From an uncultured Alphaproteobacteria bacterium (GTDB lineage Bacteria > Pseudomonadota > Alphaproteobacteria > HIMB59 > GCA-002718135), in contig CABYTX010000011.1 in assembly GCA_902522015.1 (NCBI GenBank), positions 1-34,356 of the forward strand: 34,356 bases of DNA. Reading direction: 5' to 3'. Under the pieces are notes generated by a model that made no database searches, was not told where the DNA came from, and saw only the letters and a list, made by a program, of their open reading frames with translations. The position numbers were made by a program, and so were the translations under genes. Positions within the stretch are counted from its first letter, which is position 1, and every line of letters starts with the position of its first letter. Below are positions 27,790 to 34,356 of the stretch, one piece after another.

Positions 27790-28811
27790 TTTAATTTAAT
27801 TGTACATAAATTTGAATTATTAGTTATTTGCAAATTATTTAATTTTAAAACTTTAAATAAAATGTTTAGATTTCCATAAAACTGAATATCGTATTCAATT
27901 TTTTTGAAAGATAATGATTTTATAATTAAATTTTTTATTAATGATACATTTTTTAGATTGCTTTTAACTTCTTTAAGTTCAAGCATATTAAAATAATTAA
28001 TATTACAACTAATACTATTAACAAATTTATTCTGTATTTGATTTATATTTTTCCATATGTTTAAAGTTTCATCTTCAAGAATTTTAAAAAAAATATCTAT
28101 ATCTTTTTTATTATACTTAAGTTTTTTTGAAATAATTTGATCTTCAGAAAATAAAATCAAATCATAATTTACTTCATTATTATTAATTAATTCTGCAATA
28201 ACAATAATGTTTTCTTCTGAATTATATTTTTTAAAAAATTTTTTAATTTTTTCTAAATCTTTATTTATTACATGATTGTTTTGTAAGATAAATCGATCAT
28301 TTATATCCAAGTTTGGAATTTGAAAAAAATTATTATCTTTTAAATTATTAATAAAGTATTTATAATAATTATTATTTTTTGTTAGTAAATTATCATTAAT
28401 TTTATTTTTCTCAAAAATTATTAATAAAAATTTATTGGGATGGTATTCAACATAAGGAATTTTTTTTGACCTGTAAAAATTAATAATTTTATCCTTACTA
28501 AAATTAATTTTAATTTTAGAAATATATTGATTATTTATTATGATTTCGTCAGTAATGATAACATTTTTTATGAAAGTATTGATTAAATCTTCATTTAGAT
28601 ATGAGTTTACTTCCATATAATATTCATTTGTTAGTGATTTTTTTAAAATAGATAATAAACTTTTTACTTTTATTTTATTAATTACTCTAATTTTATCATT
28701 TTCTATATTCGTTGATGTAAATTCAACATTTTGATAAGCTGTTTCGAATAAATTATTTGAATAGACAATATTATTATAAAAAATTATAATAATAAAAATT
28801 AAATACCTCAT
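27786..28811 (-). CDS. DUF2066-like exported protein
   Basis: N-terminal hydrophobic signal, then a DUF2066-like region (LINTFIKNVIITDEIIINNQYISKIKINFSKDKIINFYRSKKIPYVE); the hda neighbour is consistent. Confidence 0.65.
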   Translation of the reverse strand: MRYLIFIIIIFYNNIVYSNNLFETAYQNVEFTSTNIENDKIRVINKIKVKSLLSILKKSLTNEYYMEVNSYLNEDLINTFIKNVIITDEIIINNQYISKIKINFSKDKIINFYRSKKIPYVEYHPNKFLLIIFEKNKINDNLLTKNNNYYKYFINNLKDNNFFQIPNLDINDRFILQNNHVINKDLEKIKKFFKKYNSEENIIVIAELINNNEVNYDLILFSEDQIISKKLKYNKKDIDIFFKILEDETLNIWKNINQIQNKFVNSISCNINYFNMLELKEVKSNLKNVSLIKNLIIKSLSFKKIEYDIQFYGNLNILFKVLKLNNLQITNNSNLCTIKLK

Positions 28812-28852
28812 TATATTATTGTATAAATTTTTATTTTAATTATTATACCTAT

Positions 28853-28984
28853 ATGGATTACAATAAAGATAATATATCCAAAGATAAGGCACAAACATGG
28901 AAAACTTTTAATAAATTAACAATTTATACAATCATATTTGTTTTTATTATTTTAATAATTATTTTTTCTTTATTTAATTATTAA
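28853..28984 (+). CDS. Small single-TM protein resembling aa3-type cytochrome c oxidase subunit IV (COX4_pro_2-like)
   Basis: Translated by eye: [43 protein letters not shown]. The xxTWxxFxKLTxxxxxxxxxxLxxxxxF pattern fits the family; absent from the supplied ORF track (below length cutoff). Confidence 0.6.
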   Translation: MDYNKDNISKDKAQTWKTFNKLTIYTIIFVFIILIIIFSLFNY

Positions 28985-29393
28985 TTATTTCACTTTCATC
29001 AAAGAAAAAATCAATTTCAATTTTTGCATTTTCATCAGAATCAGAACCATGAACAGAATTTTCTTGAATATTTAAAGCATATTTTTTTCTTATTGTTCCA
29101 TCGTCAGCATTTTCTGGGTTTGTAGCCCCCATTATTTCTCGATACTTTTTAACAGCATTCATTCCTTCCAAAACTTGTACTATTACAGCACCAGATGTCA
29201 TATATTCAATCAAATCATTAAAAAAAGGTTTTTCCTTATGGGCAGAATAGAAACCTTCAGCTTTATATTTCGATAGTTTAATTCTTTTCTGAGCAACAAT
29301 ACTCAGATTATTTTTTTCAATAATATTATTTATTGCACCTGTAATATTTCTCTTTGTTGCGTCTGGCTTGATAATTGAAAAAGTTCTATCCAT
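28974..29393 (-). CDS. ndk: Nucleoside diphosphate kinase
   Basis: [63 protein letters not shown]. Confidence 0.98.
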   Translation of the reverse strand: MDRTFSIIKPDATKRNITGAINNIIEKNNLSIVAQKRIKLSKYKAEGFYSAHKEKPFFNDLIEYMTSGAVIVQVLEGMNAVKKYREIMGATNPENADDGTIRKKYALNIQENSVHGSDSDENAKIEIDFFFDESEIINN

Positions 29394-29424
29394 AATAATC
29401 CTTTATATTAATTTACAATATCAT

Positions 29425-29480
29425 TTAATTTAGTAATTTGATTTTGTCTATATTTTGATAAAATCAAATTACTAAATTAA
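29425..29480. repeat. Perfect 21-bp inverted repeat with 14-nt spacer between ndk and lptF
   Basis: TTAATTTAGTAATTTGATTTT (29425-29445) and its exact reverse complement AAAATCAAATTACTAAATTAA (29460-29480). Confidence 0.85.
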
Positions 29481-29535
29481 TTATCTAGATTATATATATT
29501 ATAAGTATTTTTTAATAATTATGAAATAAATTAAA

Positions 29536-30558
29536 ATGATTGCTAGTAAAATAAAATTATACCTATTTAATCAGATATTTAAATATTTTTTCCTTATACT
29601 TTTTATTTTTTTATCAATTGGATGGCTGTTGCAAGTAACAAGATTACTCACAGTAACAAACTTTATTAATATAGATTTTATTCAAATTTTATTACTTTCA
29701 TTTTATTTAATTCCAAATATTTTAACAATAATAATTCCATTTATTTTAATTTTTGGACTACTGTTATGTTTTATAAAACTCAAAAAAGATAATGAATTAA
29801 TAGCTATTTTTTCACTTGGATTTGGGCTTAAACCTTTTAAAGAAACTCTAATTTTTTTTTGTTTTACAATTATTGTTTTTTTTACGATCTTAAATTTTTA
29901 TTTAGCACCCAGTATTTATGAAAAATATAAAGTCAAAGAATACGATTTAAGAAATACATTGGATTTAAATAAAATGGCATTTTCTAATTTTCTTAATTTA
30001 AATAGAACAACAATACTTGATTTTTCAAAAAAAAATAATGAATATCAAGATATTTTCATTAGTTATAAAGATGAAAAAGAAAATATTATTTATGCAAAAA
30101 AAGGAAATATTTTTTTAAATGATAATAAATATAATTTCCAATTAACAAATGGTTTTAAAATAAGTATCAATAATGAAAATGAAATAGAAAGATTAGAATT
30201 TCTAAACTATACTCTTAAAATTGATAATAAAATTATTAATGATGACAAAGTTGTTGATCAAAATACTTTCACTATCATTGATGATTTAAAATCTAAAAAT
30301 TATTTAAATATTTGCTTTAAATTCTTTGATATAATTTTAATTTTATATGTCATTTATTTATTTTATAAAAATAATTTAAAAGAATTAAAACTTGATACTA
30401 ATAATAATATATATTTTTCATTATCTTGTATAAGCATTTTAATAATAAATCAAATTTTAAAAAATTCTCAAATAACTATAATTAATTACTCTTTATTTAT
30501 TTTAATTATAGTGTTTCTGTCTTTATTTTTTACTAATATGAAAAAAAAATATGAATAA
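29536..30558 (+). CDS. lptF: LPS export ABC transporter permease LptF (YjgP/YjgQ family)
   Basis: YjgP/YjgQ TM architecture, IIPFILIFGLLLCFIKLKKDNELIAIFSLGFG; followed by a paralogue and lptD. Confidence 0.88.
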   Translation: MIASKIKLYLFNQIFKYFFLILFIFLSIGWLLQVTRLLTVTNFINIDFIQILLLSFYLIPNILTIIIPFILIFGLLLCFIKLKKDNELIAIFSLGFGLKPFKETLIFFCFTIIVFFTILNFYLAPSIYEKYKVKEYDLRNTLDLNKMAFSNFLNLNRTTILDFSKKNNEYQDIFISYKDEKENIIYAKKGNIFLNDNKYNFQLTNGFKISINNENEIERLEFLNYTLKIDNKIINDDKVVDQNTFTIIDDLKSKNYLNICFKFFDIILILYVIYLFYKNNLKELKLDTNNNIYFSLSCISILIINQILKNSQITIINYSLFILIIVFLSLFFTNMKKKYE

Positions 30559-31630
30559 AATAAATAAATATCTATTTATGCTTACAAATAAATATTTAGT
30601 TATAAATTTTTTTATTGTTTCGATTTTTATAATTTTAATTAATCTTTTAGAATTATCTAGAATAATATCAGAAGATAATAAAACTTTTTTTAATTTTCTC
30701 TATCTTTCATTCTTAAAATTTCCATCAATATTAAATGAAATAATTCCATTTGTTACCATCATTAGTGTTTCTTTTCTAATTAGAAATTTAATTAATAATA
30801 ATGAATTTGTGTCTATGAGGAATTTAGGATATTCAATGATTGATATCTTTCTACCAGTTGCTACTGCAATTTTTATAATAGGATTATTATTTTTATTTAT
30901 TATAAACCCAATATCTGTAATAATGGAAACGAGATATGACTCTAAGTTAGAGCACAAAGAAAATAGTTTATATTCAATAAAAATATCTGATAATGAGATG
31001 TGGATCAAAAATGAAGTAGATCAAGAAAGATCAAATTTCATTAACATTAAGAACATAGATTTAAAAGATATGGATGCAAGTAATATCCAAATCTTATTTG
31101 TAAGTAAAGAAACAAATAAATTTATTCTTGCAGAAAAAGGAAAGTTTAAAGATAATTATTTTTTACTAAATGATGTAAAATTTTATGATTTTAAAAATGA
31201 AGAATATAAAAATTTAAAAAATTATAATTTAAAAATTAATTTTAATAAAGAAAATATAATTAATTCTGTTTCAAAGTATAAATTAATACCTTTCTACAAA
31301 TATTTAAGTCATTCAAAAACACTAGAAAAATTTAATTTATATTCTCCAGAAATAGGGTTATATTACTTATCTGAAATATTAAAACCAATTTTTATTGTAG
31401 TGCTAGCTTTTGTAATACTTGGTTTTACAAGTAAGTTTCAAAGGAATGAAAACTTTTTTAAAGTTTTATTTGTTGCCATCTCAATTGGCTTTATTATGTT
31501 CTTAATCAAAGAAATTATATCAAAATTAACTATTTCTTTATCTTTAAATTTTATTCTATCATATTTAATAATTTTTTTAATTCCGTTTATCATAGGACTT
31601 TATCAAATAATAAGAATTGAGAATGATTAA
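30551..31630 (+). CDS. lptG: LPS export ABC transporter permease LptG (YjgP/YjgQ family)
   Basis: EIIPFVTIISVSFLIRNLINNNEFVSMRNLGYSMIDIFLPVA; four-TM/periplasmic-domain architecture. Confidence 0.88.
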   Translation: MNKINKYLFMLTNKYLVINFFIVSIFIILINLLELSRIISEDNKTFFNFLYLSFLKFPSILNEIIPFVTIISVSFLIRNLINNNEFVSMRNLGYSMIDIFLPVATAIFIIGLLFLFIINPISVIMETRYDSKLEHKENSLYSIKISDNEMWIKNEVDQERSNFINIKNIDLKDMDASNIQILFVSKETNKFILAEKGKFKDNYFLLNDVKFYDFKNEEYKNLKNYNLKINFNKENIINSVSKYKLIPFYKYLSHSKTLEKFNLYSPEIGLYYLSEILKPIFIVVLAFVILGFTSKFQRNENFFKVLFVAISIGFIMFLIKEIISKLTISLSLNFILSYLIIFLIPFIIGLYQIIRIEND

Positions 31631-33872
31631 AAATAAAATATTTATTCAAACAAAATATTTATTAATTTTATTTTTTTTGATTATACCTAATTTTAATTTT
31701 GCTAAAGAAATTTTAATTTATGCAGACTCTATATCATATGATGAAGAAGAAAATATAATTGCAAAAGGAAATGCTAAAATATTTCAAGAAAATAAATTAA
31801 TAATTTCAGAATTAATTATATACGATAAAATAAATGAGAAAATTATTCTTCCATTAGAATTTATATTTAAAGATGAAAAAAATAATTATTTTGAAGGTAA
31901 AAATGGTTTTTTTCTTAAAAATTTAAATATTGCTGAATTTGAAGATCCAAAAATTAAATTAAATGATGGTTCAAGAATAATTGGTAAAAAAATTAAAAGA
32001 GACGGTCACATAGATATTATTTCAAAAGGCGTATACTCTCCATGTAATTCAAGAGTTAAAATTGCTAATTTCATTTGTCCAACTTGGCAACTTGAAGGAG
32101 AAAAAATATTACATGATAATAAAAATTTATTTTTATATCAAAAACATTCTAAAATGAGAGTTATAAATACACCAGTTTTTTATATACCTTATATCGTAAC
32201 TCCATCACCTTTAAGAAAGGAAAGAAAATCTGGTTTTCTTTCACCTTCAATATCTTTTAATTTTTTTGATACAAAAACATCTCAATCAACATCTTTACCT
32301 TATTATTTTAATATATCTGAAGATAAAGAACTACTTTTTACACCTATTATTCACTATGGTGGAGGAGTAGATTCATCGCAAAGATTTATATTTGATTATA
32401 ATCAAATTATTTCTGGTGGAAATTTTAGAACTGATTTAACTTTTGACTCAAATTTTGAAGAGCAAAACAATAATAGTTGGCTAAATGATGCAAGTTTAAT
32501 AACTAACTTTGATAAAAATTTAAATGAAAAATATAGAATTAAAATTGACTCAGCTTTACAAACATCAAAAAGTTATATTCAAATTACAAAACCAAACAAT
32601 GAATTAAGTTATACTAACTCCTTGTCAACTAACATTAATTTAGAGGGATTTAATTTAAATAAAATAGATGATTATTTTAAAGTTAGTATGAATTATTATC
32701 AAACAAATCAAAAAAATGAAGATAATAAAATATTACCTATAGTATTGCCTAAATTTAAATATTTTACAGGCTATTCAAATAAATTTGGCAACACATCTTA
32801 TTCTACCTATGATTTTTATAATATTTTTAGAGTAAAAAGTTCATTAATTCATGCTAAGAGGCAGCAAAAAATTTCTCATAAATACAATTTTCAAAAAAGA
32901 AATATTTTTTATAAATCTTTAATTAATTTTGATACTGAAGTATATAATCAAATTTTTAATACTGAAAAAAAACAAATTGATAGCAATAATTATATAACTG
33001 GAACATATTATAGATTATTTCCAATTTTTGGAATATCAAGTGAAACACCTTTTAAATTTAAAAATAATTTCAAAAACCTCACGATAAATCCAAAAATAAG
33101 TTTGATATTAACTCCAGGCATCTCAAACAGTAATAATCTGTCAAATGAGGATTCAACAAATAATGATTTCAGTATAGAAAACATATATCAGTTAAATAGA
33201 TTTAGCGGTAACGATAAAATGGATAACTCAAAGAGAATAACATATGGATTAAATGGCTATACGGAGAGATTTAGATCATCTATTTCACAATCATATGAAT
33301 TTACAGATAATAGTAATTTTCATAGAGAGCAAGGTAACGAAGAAAATTTAAGTGATTTGATAGGCTCATTTCAATATTTAAATCTAAATGAACTATCATA
33401 TAATTTTAGATATGATTTAAGTAATTCTTATTTAAAAAAACAAAATATTGATCTAAATTCAAAAACAATATTTGGTGATTTAAATTTTTCTTATTTAGAT
33501 CAAAATTCTAAAGTTAATAATATAATTTCTAATGATATAGAGACTTTAAACTATTCATTTTTAAGTAGGAAAATTCGAAGATTTTCAAACATTAATATTT
33601 CAGGATTGTATGATTTAAAAAAAGAAATAAATACAGAGTATACTATTGGATATAGTTACTTTGATGAATGTTTTGGAATTAATTTAGATTTTACAAGAAA
33701 ATCATATGAAGAGGATGAATTAAAACCACAGGATTTATTAACATTGATGTTTTCATTTAAGAATATTGGAAGTTATAAGTCTACAAACTTAGCTGTATCA
33801 GAAAATGATAAACAAGAAATAGAATGGGAAAGTTTTGATATTGATAATGATAAATTTGAGAATAATAGATAA
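31617..33872 (+). CDS. lptD: LPS assembly protein LptD
   Basis: OstA-like N-terminal domain (ILIYADSISYDEEENIIAKGNAKIFQ), then VFYIPYIVTPSPLRKERKSGFLSPS and beta-barrel; EECF-like C-terminal Cys region (YFDECFGINLDFTRKSYEED). Confidence 0.92.
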   Translation: MRMIKNKIFIQTKYLLILFFLIIPNFNFAKEILIYADSISYDEEENIIAKGNAKIFQENKLIISELIIYDKINEKIILPLEFIFKDEKNNYFEGKNGFFLKNLNIAEFEDPKIKLNDGSRIIGKKIKRDGHIDIISKGVYSPCNSRVKIANFICPTWQLEGEKILHDNKNLFLYQKHSKMRVINTPVFYIPYIVTPSPLRKERKSGFLSPSISFNFFDTKTSQSTSLPYYFNISEDKELLFTPIIHYGGGVDSSQRFIFDYNQIISGGNFRTDLTFDSNFEEQNNNSWLNDASLITNFDKNLNEKYRIKIDSALQTSKSYIQITKPNNELSYTNSLSTNINLEGFNLNKIDDYFKVSMNYYQTNQKNEDNKILPIVLPKFKYFTGYSNKFGNTSYSTYDFYNIFRVKSSLIHAKRQQKISHKYNFQKRNIFYKSLINFDTEVYNQIFNTEKKQIDSNNYITGTYYRLFPIFGISSETPFKFKNNFKNLTINPKISLILTPGISNSNNLSNEDSTNNDFSIENIYQLNRFSGNDKMDNSKRITYGLNGYTERFRSSISQSYEFTDNSNFHREQGNEENLSDLIGSFQYLNLNELSYNFRYDLSNSYLKKQNIDLNSKTIFGDLNFSYLDQNSKVNNIISNDIETLNYSFLSRKIRRFSNINISGLYDLKKEINTEYTIGYSYFDECFGINLDFTRKSYEEDELKPQDLLTLMFSFKNIGSYKSTNLAVSENDKQEIEWESFDIDNDKFENNR

Positions 33873-34356
33873 TATAATATTTGTATTTTTTACTATAATT
33901 TTAATTTTGATATTTAATTCAAAAAATAGTTTTAGTTTAGAGAATAAGATATTATTCAAAATTAATGGAAATGCCTATACTTCATTAGATTATAGAAAAA
34001 GAATTCAATATTTAGATTTTATTGGTACTGATGATAATTTATCAGATGAAAGAATTTTAAAAGATTTAATTTCTGTAAGTCTTTTTTATGAACATTATAA
34101 AAAAATGGGAATAAAAAGTAAATTTGATAAAGAAATTAATGAAATTTATAAAACTGCAAATAATAACAATATTAAAAATAATAAAAAAAATAAATATCAA
34201 ACAAATATAGAAGATATTTATTTTAATATTAAAATAGATTTAATTAGAAAGAATATCTTAGAGGAATTACTTCGTGAAAAAATTGAAAATTTTCAAATTT
34301 CTAATGAAGAGATAAATTTACTTTATAAATATAATATTCAATACATAAATTTTGAA
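33847..34356 (+). CDS. surA: SurA-like periplasmic chaperone N-terminal region, 3' truncated by window end
   Basis: Open frame from ATG 33847 (MINLRIIDNIIFVFFTIILILIFNSKNSFSLENKILFKINGNAYTSLDYRKRIQYL...) to the window end; signal-like N-terminus, SurA-N-like segment, position after lptD. Confidence 0.75.
   Translation, partial: MINLRIIDNIIFVFFTIILILIFNSKNSFSLENKILFKINGNAYTSLDYRKRIQYLDFIGTDDNLSDERILKDLISVSLFYEHYKKMGIKSKFDKEINEIYKTANNNNIKNNKKNKYQTNIEDIYFNIKIDLIRKNILEELLREKIENFQISNEEINLLYKYNIQYINFE

Noticed and set aside
30700-31008. 102-aa - strand ORF within lptG
   Set aside because: Antisense to a conserved LptG membrane region.
1-34356. CRISPR arrays, transposons, prophage, defence islands, tRNA/rRNA genes
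   Set aside because: No regularly spaced repeats, transposase/integrase motifs or recognisable RNA gene sequences were seen on either strand; nearly all sequence is accounted for by metabolic and envelope genes.

Overview
The window is an AT-rich, tightly packed chromosomal segment that looks like a streamlined marine alphaproteobacterium (SAR11-like in style; taxon inferred from gene order and composition, not proven). I see no mobile elements, CRISPR arrays, rRNA or tRNA genes. The main feature is a roughly 15 kb purine-catabolism island (about 8.8-23.7 kb) in two divergent units that meet at a 52-bp promoter region. The + unit encodes uraH-xdhA-xdhB-xdhC-guaD-puuD (guanine/xanthine to urate to 5-hydroxyisourate to OHCU). 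The - unit encodes puuE-uraD-alc-allA, a BMP-family ABC importer and a purine-type phosphoribosyltransferase (OHCU to allantoin to allantoate to glyoxylate plus urea, with uptake and salvage). Flanking blocks are htpG (partial); a trpB2-DUF1015-serC-serA run; small membrane proteins; an IYD-like nitroreductase; aspS-hda-DUF2066; ndk; and lptF-lptG-lptD-surA (surA truncated by the window end). Points worth a second look: a DUF1015 protein with an ADGHHR motif inside a serine-biosynthesis run; a perfect 21-bp inverted repeat between ndk and lptF; a palindrome in the purine divergent promoter; head-to-head start codons at ATGCAT and CATATG; overlapping stops at every convergent junction; and a 43-aa COX4-like ORF missing from the supplied track.
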